Shown here: piece by piece, positions 1-9,334 of the stretch | Numbering within the stretch: position 1 is the first letter of the stretch | Layout of the letters: each line of letters begins with the position of its first letter | Assembly (NCBI RefSeq): GCF_040096075.1 | Contig: NZ_JBBMFJ010000031.1 | Span: forward strand, 1 to 43,631 | Direction of reading: 5' to 3' | From: Brotaphodocola faecis | GTDB taxonomy: Bacteria > Bacillota > Clostridia > Lachnospirales > Lachnospiraceae | Length of the DNA: 43,631 nucleotides | The notes under the pieces: model-generated | Databases searched by the model: none | Told to the model about the DNA's origin: nothing | Seen by the model: only the letters and a program-made list of their open reading frames with translations | Made by a program: the position numbers and the translations under genes

Positions 1-100
1 ATAGGCGGCGGAGCGCACGAAGTACAAAATTCCACTCAGTGTCTGCGGTTTTGTATGACCGCCCCGGAACTTCGGACTTTTATTAGGTTTTGCAATTTTT

Positions 101-1561
101 TTATTCGTGATAGTGATAGCTGTCCAGCAGTTCATTCTTCATATCCCACAGCGGCTTGGACAGATCCACATGCACTCTGTGCGGGAACTCCAGTCGCAGG
201 GACTCTTCCCAGAGCGTTGCAAGCTCGCTCTTGCAGTATTTCTGGATATCCATCACCCTCGGGGACTCGTAAACACATTCTCCCTTTAAGAATACCGGGA
301 TCATCATCTCGCGCATGGTGTAGGTTCCCGGTGCGAGGTGGGTCTTTTTCCAGGTTTCCTTCGGGTCGAAGAGCAGGAGAGATTTGTTGGTGTCGTACTC
401 CTCATCGACCAGGCAGATCAGGTCTGCGATGATCTTGCCGTTTTCCTTATCGTAAATACGGCGGATGGTCTTGTTGCCAGGATTGGTGATCTTTTCTGCG
501 TTCTCGGACAGTTTGATCTTCGGAATGAATTTTCCGGTTGCTTTATCCTGGATTGCAGCCAGCTTGTACACGCCGCCGAAGGACGGGCAGTCCTTGGAGG
601 TAATCAGGTTGGTGCCAACGCCCCAGGAGTTGATGGTGGCGCCCTGCAGCTTCAGGGAAGAAATCAGGGTCTCATCCAGGTCATTGGAAGCGGAGATGAC
701 TGCATCCGGGAATCCGGCAGCGTCCAGCATCTTCTTGGCTTTCTTGGACAGGTAAGCCAGGTCGCCGCTGTCTAAGCGGATTCCGTAGAAGGTAAGCGGA
801 ATGCCGGCTTCGCGCATTTCTTTAAAGACCTTGATGGCGTTCGGAATACCGGAGTTTAAGGTATCGTAAGTATCAACCAGAAGGATGCAGGCATTCGGAT
901 ACAGCTTTGCGTAGGTGCGGAATGCGGTCAGCTCATCCGGGAAGCTCATGATCCAGCTGTGGGCGTGGGTGCCTTTGACCGGAACGTCAAACATCTTGCC
1001 GCAGAGCACGTTGGAAGTACCGATACATCCGGCAATCATGGCAGCGCGGGCACCGTAGATACCGGCGTCCGGACCCTGGGCGCGGCGCAGGCCAAACTCC
1101 ATAACACCATCGCCCTGGGCTGCGTAAACCACGCGGGCTGCCTTGGTGGCAATCAGGGACTGGTGGTTGATGATATTTAAAAGTGCAGTCTCAATAAGCT
1201 GCGCCTCCATGATCGGAGCAATGATCTTTACAAGGGGTTCTCTCGGGAAGATGACACTGCCTTCCGGGATGGCGTAAATATCACCGCTGAAATGGAAATG
1301 GCGGAGATAGTCGAGGAAATCTTCCTCGAACATGCCGGTGGTGCGTAAGTAGTCGACGTCATCGTCATCAAAATGCAGGTTCTTTACGTAATCGATCACC
1401 TGGTCTAAGCCAGCGCAGATCGAATAGCCGGAGCCTACCGGGTTGTTTCTGTAAAACGCGTCGAAAATAACAGTTTCATTTGCATCTTTTTCTTTAAAAT
1501 AGCCCTGCATCATGGTCAGCTCGTAAAAGTCTGTGAGCAGGGTCAGGTTACGTTCACTCAT
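101..1561 (-). CDS. pncB: Nicotinate phosphoribosyltransferase
   Basis: This 486-aa cytosolic enzyme joins nicotinate to PRPP, with ATP hydrolysis, to make nicotinate mononucleotide in the Preiss-Handler NAD salvage route. The N terminus (LLTDFYELTMMQGY) is the family signature. Active-site segments visible are FGLRRAQG (about residues 156-163), GTHAHSW (197-203, containing the family's phosphorylated histidine) and a later RLDSGDL phosphate/ribose-binding segment. Length fits the long bacterial form. The ATG at 1561 is preceded on the minus strand by AAGGAG at 7 bases. The gene is monocistronic as far as the window shows. A nicotinamidase-like gene that would supply its substrate lies about 41 kb away at 42596-43105, so the two are not in one operon. 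Confidence 0.95.
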   Translation of the reverse strand: MSERNLTLLTDFYELTMMQGYFKEKDANETVIFDAFYRNNPVGSGYSICAGLDQVIDYVKNLHFDDDDVDYLRTTGMFEEDFLDYLRHFHFSGDIYAIPEGSVIFPREPLVKIIAPIMEAQLIETALLNIINHQSLIATKAARVVYAAQGDGVMEFGLRRAQGPDAGIYGARAAMIAGCIGTSNVLCGKMFDVPVKGTHAHSWIMSFPDELTAFRTYAKLYPNACILLVDTYDTLNSGIPNAIKVFKEMREAGIPLTFYGIRLDSGDLAYLSKKAKKMLDAAGFPDAVISASNDLDETLISSLKLQGATINSWGVGTNLITSKDCPSFGGVYKLAAIQDKATGKFIPKIKLSENAEKITNPGNKTIRRIYDKENGKIIADLICLVDEEYDTNKSLLLFDPKETWKKTHLAPGTYTMREMMIPVFLKGECVYESPRVMDIQKYCKSELATLWEESLRLEFPHRVHVDLSKPLWDMKNELLDSYHYHE

Positions 1562-1615
1562 GCCGGTTCTCCTTCTGGTTATGGGATTATTGTTAAAATT
1601 GTGTAAAACAATAGT

Positions 1616-1644
1616 AGTATACCATCAGTTTTCGCAAAAAACAA
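1616..1644 (-). promoter_or_regulatory. Sigma-A promoter of pncB
   Basis: On the minus strand a TTGTTT -35 (1639-1644) and a TATACT -10 (1616-1621) are separated by exactly 17 bases. A TG one base upstream of the -10 makes it an extended -10. It lies about 55 bases before the pncB start codon and reads toward it. Confidence 0.7.
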
Positions 1645-1687
1645 TGCACCTGATATAAACTTAACAAATAGACCACCTATAGAAACC

Positions 1688-1716
1688 TTGACAATTCTCA
1701 GTCAAATTAATATAAT
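1688..1716 (+). promoter_or_regulatory. Sigma-A promoter of the ileS T-box leader
   Basis: A perfect TTGACA (1688-1693) and a perfect TATAAT (1711-1716) are separated by 17 bases. Transcription would begin near 1723, directly upstream of the T-box leader. Confidence 0.9.
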
Positions 1717-1722
1717 GAGAAA

Positions 1723-2015
1723 GAATGTAATATCAAAAAGGCTATGACGGAGACAGTAGCGCTGCAAAGAACGTAAAGGCAGGACGCAAAAATTTGCGAG
1801 ATGCAGGAGCGAGCCGGGGGCGGTGGAAGCCCGGTGCAAGTAAGGCAGCAGTCGAAGATCACTCCCGAGCCGCAGGCTGAACAAATTTACAAACGGTTTC
1901 AGTAGGCCCCGCCGGCATTCCACCGTTAGTTGGAACTCATATGTTTGTATGCAGTAATAGGTGGTCAAAAGTGGCAAGAAGTGTCGTTTCCTGTTTGCAG
2001 GAAGCGGCTTTTTTT
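1723..2015 (+). ncRNA. Isoleucine T-box riboswitch leader
   Basis: The roughly 290-nt leader between a strong promoter and ileS has T-box features. There is a long structured stem I region, a specifier segment of the form GAAG-ATC-ACTCC with the Ile codon ATC at 1858-1860, a GGTGGT element near 1962 whose TGGT can pair with the uncharged tRNA-Ile acceptor end, and a strong intrinsic terminator. Uncharged tRNA-Ile should stabilise antitermination and switch ileS on. The usual conserved GGTGGNACCGCG box is not intact after GGTGGT, so the antiterminator fold is less certain than the overall call. The transcript start is inferred from the promoter. Confidence 0.85.
1983..2015 (+). terminator. T-box intrinsic terminator before ileS
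   Basis: An 11-bp stem, left arm 1983-1993 and right arm 1998-2008, encloses a 4-base TTTG loop and is followed by seven T residues. All 11 pairs are Watson-Crick or G-T. It is the off state of the ileS leader. Confidence 0.92.
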
Positions 2016-2138
2016 ATATCAATGGATCGTCTCGGCAGTCCTGCTGCGGCGCCAGAATCCGGCAAGCTGGATTCTTCATTGATACCCAAACACAAGATGT
2101 CCCGCTGCATGCGTCAAAGATTGGAGGCAAAGAAAAGC

Positions 2139-5100
2139 ATGTATGAGAAAGTACCTACAAATATGAATTTTGTAGAGCGAGAGAAAAAAATTGAAAAGTT
2201 CTGGGATGATGAGCACATCTTCCAGAAGAGCATGGATTCCCGCAAAGAGGGTCCGACCTACACCTTCTACGATGGCCCGCCAACCGCAAACGGCAAGCCT
2301 CATATCGGCCACGTACTGACCCGTGTCATCAAAGACATGATTCCGCGTTACCGCACCATGAAAGGCTGCATGGTTCCGCGTAAGGCAGGCTGGGATACCC
2401 ACGGACTTCCGGTAGAGCTGGAGGTAGAGAAGATGCTTGGCCTGGATGGCAAGGAGCAGATCGAGCAGTATGGTCTGGAGCCGTTCATCGAGCATTGTAA
2501 AGAGAGCGTCTGGAAATACAAAGGCATGTGGGAGAAATTCTCCGGCACCGTTGGTTTCTGGGCCGACATGGACAATCCGTATGTTACCTATCACAATGAC
2601 TTCATCGAGTCCGAGTGGTGGGCATTGAAGCAGATCTGGGAGAAGGGACTCCTGTACAAGGGCTTCAAGATCGTTCCTTACTGCCCGCGCTGCGGCACCC
2701 CGCTTTCCTCCCACGAGGTAGCTCAGGGATATAAAGATGTCAAAGAGCGTTCCGCTATCGCGCGATTCAAAGTAAAAGGCGAAGATGCTTACATCCTGGC
2801 ATGGACCACCACCCCTTGGACCCTGCCGTCCAACGTAGCACTCTGCGTAAACCCGAACGAGACCTATGTTAAGGTACAGAACGGTGATTACACCTATTAC
2901 CTGGCAGAAGCACTTTGTGATACGGTCCTGGAAGGTGAGTATACAGTCCTGGAGAGTTATAAGGGCAAAGACCTGGAGTACAAAGAGTACGAGCCGCTGT
3001 TTGACTGCGCAGTAGCAATCTGTGAGAAGCAGAAAAAGAAAGCATTCTACGTTGTCTGCGATACCTACGTAACCCTGACCGATGGTACCGGCGTGGTACA
3101 CATCGCTCCGGCATTCGGTGAGGACGACTCCAAGGTCGGAAGAAAATACGACCTGCCGTTCGTACAGTTAGTAGACGCCAAGGGTGAGATGACCAAGGAG
3201 ACTCCTTGGGAGGGCGTATTCGTAAAGAAAGCCGATCCGCTGGTATTAAAGGCACTGGATGAGAAGGGCCTGTTATTCTCCGCACCGAATTTCGAGCACA
3301 GCTATCCGCACTGCTGGAGATGTGACACCCCGTTAATTTACTACGCAAGAGAGTCCTGGTTCATCAAGATGACCGCTGTGAAGGATGACTTAATCCGCAA
3401 CAACAACACCATCAACTGGATCCCGGAGAGCATCGGTAAGGGCCGTTTCGGTGACTGGCTGGAGAATGTTCAGGACTGGGGCGTAAGCCGTAACCGTTAC
3501 TGGGGCACCCCGCTTAATATCTGGGAGTGTGAGTGCGGCTGCCAGCATTCTATCGGAAGCCAGGCAGAGTTAAAATCCATGAGTCCGAACTATGCGGACG
3601 TCGTAAAGAAATACGCAAAAGAGATGGACAAAGAGGCCAACGGAGAGGTAGAGCTGCATCGTCCGTTCATCGATGATGTCACCATCACCTGCCCGCAGTG
3701 CGGCAAGCAGATGCACCGTGTACCGGAGGTTATCGACTGCTGGTTCGATTCCGGTTCCATGCCGTTCGCACAGCATCATTATCCGTTTGAGAATAAGGAA
3801 CTCTTTGAGAAGCAGTTCCCGGCAGATTTCATTTCCGAGGCGGTAGATCAGACCCGTGGCTGGTTTTACTCCCTGCTGGCTATCTCCACCCTGATCTTTA
3901 ACAAAGCTCCGTACAAGAACGTTATCGTTCTGGGTCATGTACAGGATGAGAACGGCCAGAAGATGAGTAAGTCCAAGGGCAACGCGGTGGATCCGTTCGA
4001 TGCTCTGGAGACCTACGGCGCAGATGCGATCCGCTGGTATTTCTACATCAACAGCGCACCGTGGCTGCCGAACCGTTTCCACGGCAAAGCCGTACAGGAA
4101 GGGCAGAGAAAGTTCATGGGTACCCTGTGGAACACTTACGCCTTCTTTGTACTGTATGCAAACATCGATAACTTCGACGCAACCAAATACACCCTGGATT
4201 ACAGCAAGCTTCCGGTTATGGATAAGTGGCTGCTTTCCAAGTTAAACTCCATGGTCAAGGATGTGGATGACAACCTGTCCAACTACCGCATCCCGGAGGC
4301 TGCAAGAGCCCTTCAGGATTTCGTGGATGACATGAGTAACTGGTATGTAAGAAGAAGCCGTGAGCGTTTCTGGGCAAAGGGCATGGAGCAGGATAAGATC
4401 AACGCTTACATGACTCTGTACACCGCCCTGGTAACCGTATCCAAGGCAGCAGCTCCGATGATCCCGTTCATGACCGAGGACATCTACCAGAACCTGGTAA
4501 GAAGCATCGACAAGACCGCTCCGGAGAGCATCCATCTGTGCGACTTCCCGGCAGTCGATGAGAACTGCATCGACAAGCAGCTGGAGTCCGACATGGATGA
4601 AGTCTTAAAGATCGTTGTATTCGGCCGTGCGGCAAGAAATACCGCAAACATCAAGAACCGTCAGCCGATCGGCAAGATGTACGTCAAGGCAGAAAACAAG
4701 CTGTCCGATTTCTATGTAGAGATCATCGAGGATGAGTTAAATGTCAAGAGCGTTGAGTTCGTAGACGATGTCAGAAACTTCACCTCCTACAGCTTCAAGC
4801 CGCAGCTTAAGACCGTCGGACCGAAATACGGCAAGCAGCTGGGCAACATCCGCAAGGCTCTGTCCGAGATCGACGGCAATGCCGCTATGGATACCTTGAA
4901 GGCAGAGGGCGCACTGAAGTTTGACTTCGGCGGCGAGCTGGTAGTTCTGACCGAAGATGACCTGCTGATCGAGATGGCCCAGACCGAGGGCTATGTATCC
5001 GAGGGTGACAACTACGTAACCGTAGCCCTGGATACCCACCTGACTCCGGAGCTTCTGGAAGAGGGCTTCGTCCGCGAGGTCGTAAGTAAGATCCAGACCA

Positions 5101-5330
5101 TGCGAAAAGAAGCAGGTTTTGAGGTTACCGATCATATTAATGTATATCAGGATAACAACGACAAGATCGCTGATATCTTAAAGAAATACGCAGACACCAT
5201 GAAAGGCGAAGTACTTGCCGATCACATTTTCCTTGGACAGATGAGTGGATACGCAAAAGAGTGGAATATTAACGGTGAGACCGGAATGTTGGGTGTTGAG
5301 AAAGCAACAGACGGCAGCTGCCAGAAATAA
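2139..5330 (+). CDS. ileS: Isoleucyl-tRNA synthetase, long type-2 form
   Basis: This 1063-aa class I synthetase charges tRNA-Ile. The ATP-binding HIGH motif is at residues 55-58 and KMSKS at 608-612. The CP1 editing domain lies between them and a long C-terminal anticodon-binding region follows. A length above 1000 residues with no obvious C-terminal four-Cys zinc finger fits the type-2 (eukaryote-like) IleRS used by many Clostridia, rather than the roughly 930-aa type 1. The open frame extends upstream through the T-box terminator, but the true start is ATG 2139, preceded by GGAGG at 2123-2127. Expression is presumably controlled by the Ile T-box directly upstream. Type-2 enzymes are often less sensitive to mupirocin; that is family knowledge, not shown here. 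Confidence 0.96.
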   Translation: MYEKVPTNMNFVEREKKIEKFWDDEHIFQKSMDSRKEGPTYTFYDGPPTANGKPHIGHVLTRVIKDMIPRYRTMKGCMVPRKAGWDTHGLPVELEVEKMLGLDGKEQIEQYGLEPFIEHCKESVWKYKGMWEKFSGTVGFWADMDNPYVTYHNDFIESEWWALKQIWEKGLLYKGFKIVPYCPRCGTPLSSHEVAQGYKDVKERSAIARFKVKGEDAYILAWTTTPWTLPSNVALCVNPNETYVKVQNGDYTYYLAEALCDTVLEGEYTVLESYKGKDLEYKEYEPLFDCAVAICEKQKKKAFYVVCDTYVTLTDGTGVVHIAPAFGEDDSKVGRKYDLPFVQLVDAKGEMTKETPWEGVFVKKADPLVLKALDEKGLLFSAPNFEHSYPHCWRCDTPLIYYARESWFIKMTAVKDDLIRNNNTINWIPESIGKGRFGDWLENVQDWGVSRNRYWGTPLNIWECECGCQHSIGSQAELKSMSPNYADVVKKYAKEMDKEANGEVELHRPFIDDVTITCPQCGKQMHRVPEVIDCWFDSGSMPFAQHHYPFENKELFEKQFPADFISEAVDQTRGWFYSLLAISTLIFNKAPYKNVIVLGHVQDENGQKMSKSKGNAVDPFDALETYGADAIRWYFYINSAPWLPNRFHGKAVQEGQRKFMGTLWNTYAFFVLYANIDNFDATKYTLDYSKLPVMDKWLLSKLNSMVKDVDDNLSNYRIPEAARALQDFVDDMSNWYVRRSRERFWAKGMEQDKINAYMTLYTALVTVSKAAAPMIPFMTEDIYQNLVRSIDKTAPESIHLCDFPAVDENCIDKQLESDMDEVLKIVVFGRAARNTANIKNRQPIGKMYVKAENKLSDFYVEIIEDELNVKSVEFVDDVRNFTSYSFKPQLKTVGPKYGKQLGNIRKALSEIDGNAAMDTLKAEGALKFDFGGELVVLTEDDLLIEMAQTEGYVSEGDNYVTVALDTHLTPELLEEGFVREVVSKIQTMRKEAGFEVTDHINVYQDNNDKIADILKKYADTMKGEVLADHIFLGQMSGYAKEWNINGETGMLGVEKATDGSCQK

Positions 5331-5407
5331 GCGTGTAAAGATACACCCGGGGCCTCGCAATACGGGGCCTCTTCTGGGAGATCGTAACTGAGGAGAGGAG
5401 ATCCAGT

Positions 5408-7873
5408 ATGACAGTAATGGCAAACAAAGGGTTTGACAAAGAAACATTTAAAAAGAGCGTGGTCGATAATGTAAAGAATCTGTACCGCCGCACCATCGAT
5501 GAGGCTACCCCGAACCAGGTGTTCCAGGCAGTCGCTTACGCGGTAAAAGATGTCATCATTGACGAGTGGATCGCAACCCACAAGGAATACGAGAAGAAGG
5601 ATGTAAAGACCGTTTACTATCTTTCCATGGAGTTCTTAATGGGACGCGCGCTGGGCAACAATATCATCAACATTCGTGCAAGACAGGAAGTCCGGGAGGC
5701 TCTCGATGAGCTCGGCTTTGACTTAAATGTGATCGAGGACCAGGAGCCGGATGCGGCCCTTGGAAACGGCGGTCTGGGACGTCTTGCAGCATGCTTCCTG
5801 GATTCTCTTGCAACCCTTGGATACCCGGCATACGGCTGCGGCATCCGTTACCACTATGGCATGTTCAAACAGAAAATCGAAAACGGTTATCAGGTCGAGG
5901 TGCCGGATAACTGGTTAAAGGACGGCAACCCGTTTGAGGTACGCCGCTCCGAGTACGCAACCGAGGTCAGATTCGGCGGCTATGTGCGCACCGTATGGGA
6001 GAACGGCAGAGAGCATTTCGTACAGGAAGGCTATCAGTCTGTTATGGCGGTTCCGTATGACCTGCCGATCGTGGGCTACGGCAACAACGTAGTCAACACT
6101 CTGCGTATCTGGGACGCACAGCCGATCAACACCTTCAACCTGGATTCCTTCGATAAAGGTGATTATCAGAAGGCCGTGGAGCAGGAGAACCTAGCTAAGA
6201 CCATCTGTGACGTGCTTTACCCGAACGACAACCACTATGCAGGTAAAGAGCTGCGCTTAAAACAGCAGTACTTCTTCATTTCCGCAAGTGTACAGCGTGC
6301 GGTAAGCAAATACATGGAGAAGCATGATGACATCCGCAAGTTCTACGAGAAGAACGCATTCCAGTTAAACGATACCCATCCGACCGTAGCCGTTGCAGAA
6401 CTCATGCGAATCCTTCTGGATGACTACAACTTAACCTGGGAAGAGGCGTGGGATGTTACCACCAAGACCTGTGCTTACACCAACCACACCATCATGGCTG
6501 AGGCACTGGAAAAATGGCCGATCGAGCTGTTCTCCAGACTGCTTCCGCGTATCTACCAGATCGTCGAGGAGATCAACCGCCGCTTCATCATTGAGATCCA
6601 GCAGAAATATCCGGGCAACCAGGAGAAGATCGCGAAGATGGCAATCATTTACGACGGTCAGGTCAAGATGGCTCACATGGCCATCGCAGGCAGCTTCTCT
6701 GTCAACGGCGTAGCAAGACTGCACACCGAGATCCTGGAGAAGCAGGAGTTAAAAGACTTCTACGAGATGATGCCGCAGAAGTTCAACAACAAGACCAACG
6801 GTATTACCCAGAGACGTTTCCTGCTTCACGCAAACCCGCTTCTGGCAGACTGGATCACCGACAAGATCGGGGATGAGTGGATCACCGACCTTTCCGCTAT
6901 CAGCAAATTAAAGCTGTATGTGGACGATGAGAAGTGCCAGCACGAATTCATGAATATCAAATATCAGAATAAGGTGCGTCTGGCAAAATACATCAAGGAG
7001 CACAACGGCATTGATGTTGATCCGCGTTCCATCTTCGATGTTCAGGTTAAGAGACTGCACGAGTACAAACGCCAGCTTATGAACATTCTGCATGTGATGT
7101 ATCTGTACAACCAGCTGAAAGATAACCCGAACCTGGATATGGTTCCGAGAACCTTCATCTTCGGTGCTAAGGCAGCAGCGGGATATAAGCGCGCGAAACT
7201 GACGATCAAGCTGATCAACTCCGTTGCAGATGTCATCAACAACGATAAGTCCATCAACGGCAAGCTGAAGGTTGTCTTCATTGAGGATTACCGCGTATCC
7301 AACGCTGAAATCATCTTCGCGGCAGCCGATGTCAGCGAGCAGATCTCTACCGCAAGTAAAGAGGCATCCGGTACCGGCAACATGAAGTTCATGTTAAACG
7401 GTGCTCTGACCGTGGGAACCATGGACGGCGCAAACGTGGAGATCGTAGAAGAGGTTGGCGCAGAGAATGCGTTTATCTTCGGTACTTCCTCCGACGACAT
7501 CATCCGCATGGAGCATGACCACAGCTACGATCCGATGCAGATCTTCAACAACGACCAGGATATCCGCCGTGTGCTGATGCAGCTCATCAACGGCTACTAC
7601 GCACCATATGATCCGGAACTGTTCCGTGATATCTACAACTCTCTGCTGAACACCTTAAGTAGCGACCGCGCAGATACCTACTTCATCCTGAAAGACTTCC
7701 GGATGTACGCAGACGCGCAGAAGCGTGTAGATGAGGCATACCGCGACGAGCAGTGGTGGGCAAAGGCAGCTATGCTCAACACCGCATGCAGCGGCAAGTT
7801 CAGTTCCGACCGTACCATTGAAGAGTACGTAAGAGATATCTGGCATCTGGATAAGGTGAAGGTAGAGCTGTAA
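5408..7873 (+). CDS. glgP: Glycogen/alpha-glucan phosphorylase
   Basis: This 821-aa GT35-family enzyme removes glucose-1-phosphate from the non-reducing ends of glycogen or maltodextrin. The PLP-binding segment EASGTGNMK places the Schiff-base lysine at about residue 660. N-terminal segments such as YLSMEFLMGRALGNN and AALGNGGLGRLAACFLDS are typical of the family, and the full length matches it. The ATG at 5408 follows a purine-rich GGAGAGGAG Shine-Dalgarno. It starts 77 bases after ileS with no convincing terminator between, so read-through from ileS is possible. A strong terminator follows at 7954-7991. Glycogen versus maltodextrin preference cannot be read from the sequence, and no other glg genes are nearby. 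Confidence 0.95.
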   Translation: MTVMANKGFDKETFKKSVVDNVKNLYRRTIDEATPNQVFQAVAYAVKDVIIDEWIATHKEYEKKDVKTVYYLSMEFLMGRALGNNIINIRARQEVREALDELGFDLNVIEDQEPDAALGNGGLGRLAACFLDSLATLGYPAYGCGIRYHYGMFKQKIENGYQVEVPDNWLKDGNPFEVRRSEYATEVRFGGYVRTVWENGREHFVQEGYQSVMAVPYDLPIVGYGNNVVNTLRIWDAQPINTFNLDSFDKGDYQKAVEQENLAKTICDVLYPNDNHYAGKELRLKQQYFFISASVQRAVSKYMEKHDDIRKFYEKNAFQLNDTHPTVAVAELMRILLDDYNLTWEEAWDVTTKTCAYTNHTIMAEALEKWPIELFSRLLPRIYQIVEEINRRFIIEIQQKYPGNQEKIAKMAIIYDGQVKMAHMAIAGSFSVNGVARLHTEILEKQELKDFYEMMPQKFNNKTNGITQRRFLLHANPLLADWITDKIGDEWITDLSAISKLKLYVDDEKCQHEFMNIKYQNKVRLAKYIKEHNGIDVDPRSIFDVQVKRLHEYKRQLMNILHVMYLYNQLKDNPNLDMVPRTFIFGAKAAAGYKRAKLTIKLINSVADVINNDKSINGKLKVVFIEDYRVSNAEIIFAAADVSEQISTASKEASGTGNMKFMLNGALTVGTMDGANVEIVEEVGAENAFIFGTSSDDIIRMEHDHSYDPMQIFNNDQDIRRVLMQLINGYYAPYDPELFRDIYNSLLNTLSSDRADTYFILKDFRMYADAQKRVDEAYRDEQWWAKAAMLNTACSGKFSSDRTIEEYVRDIWHLDKVKVEL

Positions 7874-7953
7874 AAGACTGCCTGAACCAAATGCACACAA
7901 GTACAGGAAAAGCCTGTCATGGATGCATGAAAAAATCTCAGGAATAAAATAAG

Positions 7954-7991
7954 AAATCCCTCCGTAGATTAAACTGACGGAGGGATTTTTT
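7954..7991 (+). terminator. Terminator of glgP overlapping the spoIID ribosome site
   Basis: Arms 7954-7965 and 7974-7985 form a stem around ACGGAGGGATT-type sequence and are followed by a run of T residues. The GGAGGG in the 3' arm (7979-7984) is also the Shine-Dalgarno of the ATG at 7992, so the hairpin both ends glgP transcription and masks the next gene's ribosome site on any read-through RNA. Confidence 0.88.
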
Positions 7992-9293
7992 ATGCGCAAA
8001 ATCGGGATTGTGTTTGCGGTGGTGTTTGTGGTGTCCTGGATGTTTTCGCTGTTCTGCATGCGTGCGGCAGGACAGGCTGGGGAACGTTCTTTGGGAGAAA
8101 ATGGAAATGTTGTGAGTGGAGAAACTATATCGGATGGTCAGGCAGGAATGGAACGAAGTGTGTCCGGACAGGTGGCAGACTGGAGTCTGAATGGTGACAG
8201 CCAGAGCAGTGGGAAAACAGGTGGGTGGAACGGCAATTCCCACAGTGCGGATCAGGGGGATGGAGAATCTGTGCCAGACTCAAATGTGCCGGGGCAGCAG
8301 GTAAATCAGATGGGGCCAGACTCAAACGTGGCGGATCAGCAGCAGGCGAATCAGGCGAGGCCAGACTCTGCTGCGAAAGCGCGCTCCCGCCGCGTCATTC
8401 TGGAGCGCTACGGTGTCCGCACCTACCTTTTGGTGGAGGATTACCTTCCGGGCGTCATGGTCTGCCAGACCGGGCCGGAGATGGGAATGGAAGCACTGAA
8501 GTGCCAGGCAGTCATTGCCCGCACCTACATATACCGCCAGATGGGCGAGCGGGAGGAGATACAGGAGGAAGAACTGGATCTCGACTATCTGGGGGACTAT
8601 ACGGCACAGGCAGGAAAAACACTGACCGTGCACCAGAAGGAAGAACTGGCAAAGCGTCTGGAGCAATGTAAGCAGGCGGCAGACGCCACGGCAGGAACGG
8701 TGATGAAATATGAAGGCCGCTATATTTTGCCGTTGTTTCATGAGCGCAGCGCCGGACGGACACGCACCGGGGAGGCAGATTATCCGTATCTGCAGTCGGT
8801 GGAAAGTAAGTGGGATGTCATGGGAAGCAATGAAAACGGAAAATCACAGGAATTGCAGCAGGGAAACGAGTCGGAAACCGAAACGGGAACCGTGGCAGTA
8901 AAGGAGACTGGGGCCGGAGTGTCGGAAGTTTCTTTCAGTCCGTCGGAATTCGTACAGCGCATCAAAAATTTGAGTGACGCTCCTGCGTTGGATCCAGACC
9001 GTATTTCCTCGGAAATCCAGATTGTAAAGCGGGATGATGCCGGGTATGTGCTGCAGATTAAGATTGGCCCGCGCACCTACACAGGAGATGATGTGCAGTA
9101 CGCGCTGAATCTGCCCTCCGCCTGTTTTACCATCAGCACCAGAACATCGGGAACCATCACGGTGACAGTGAAAGGACGCGGCCATGGTTACGGCCTCAGC
9201 CAGAACGGCGCCCAGGCCATGGCAGAGGAGGGCTGGAGCTATTCCGACATTTTAAACTATTATTATAAAAATATTTCACTGGTGACTGAATAA
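7992..9293 (+). CDS. spoIID: SpoIID-family sporulation peptidoglycan hydrolase
   Basis: This 433-aa protein has an N-terminal membrane anchor (about residues 4-26), a Ser/Asn/Gln/Gly-rich linker with short tandem repeats (about 30-130), then a SpoIID/LytB domain. Recognisable segments are YLPGVMVCQTG...GMEALKCQAVIARTY and the C-terminal GRGHGYGLSQNGAQAMA. SpoIID is a lytic transglycosylase working with SpoIIP and SpoIIM to drive engulfment of the forespore. The immediately following spoIIQ-like gene fits the spoIID-spoIIQ order known in Clostridia. The Shine-Dalgarno GGAGGG is 7 bases before the ATG, inside the preceding terminator hairpin. No sporulation promoter could be assigned with confidence in 7874-7953. 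Confidence 0.88.
   Translation: MRKIGIVFAVVFVVSWMFSLFCMRAAGQAGERSLGENGNVVSGETISDGQAGMERSVSGQVADWSLNGDSQSSGKTGGWNGNSHSADQGDGESVPDSNVPGQQVNQMGPDSNVADQQQANQARPDSAAKARSRRVILERYGVRTYLLVEDYLPGVMVCQTGPEMGMEALKCQAVIARTYIYRQMGEREEIQEEELDLDYLGDYTAQAGKTLTVHQKEELAKRLEQCKQAADATAGTVMKYEGRYILPLFHERSAGRTRTGEADYPYLQSVESKWDVMGSNENGKSQELQQGNESETETGTVAVKETGAGVSEVSFSPSEFVQRIKNLSDAPALDPDRISSEIQIVKRDDAGYVLQIKIGPRTYTGDDVQYALNLPSACFTISTRTSGTITVTVKGRGHGYGLSQNGAQAMAEEGWSYSDILNYYYKNISLVTE
8274..8370 (+). repeat. Degenerate tandem repeat in the SpoIID linker
   Basis: Copies beginning CCAGACTC at 8274, 8316 and 8361 encode PDSNVPGQQVNQ, PDSNVADQQQANQ and PDSAA. The period is 42-45 bases, in frame, giving a flexible polar linker between the membrane anchor and the catalytic domain. 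Such repeats can vary in copy number between strains. Confidence 0.75.
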
Positions 9294-9334
9294 GAAAAAG
9301 CACTTTGGCAAAACTACTACCGAGGTGATAAACG

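Noticed and set aside
1941..2138. Open frame continuing upstream of ileS through the T-box terminator
   Set aside because: It runs through the leader terminator with no ribosome site. GGAGG before ATG 2139 and the protein start MYEKVPTNMNF fit ileS.
2076..3101. Long minus-strand open frames within ileS and other strong genes
   Set aside because: They are antisense to genes with clear motifs, lack ribosome sites and have composition explained by codon bias of the real gene.
5341..5372. Terminator after ileS
   Set aside because: The region has a direct repeat of GGGGCCTC rather than an inverted repeat with a T run.
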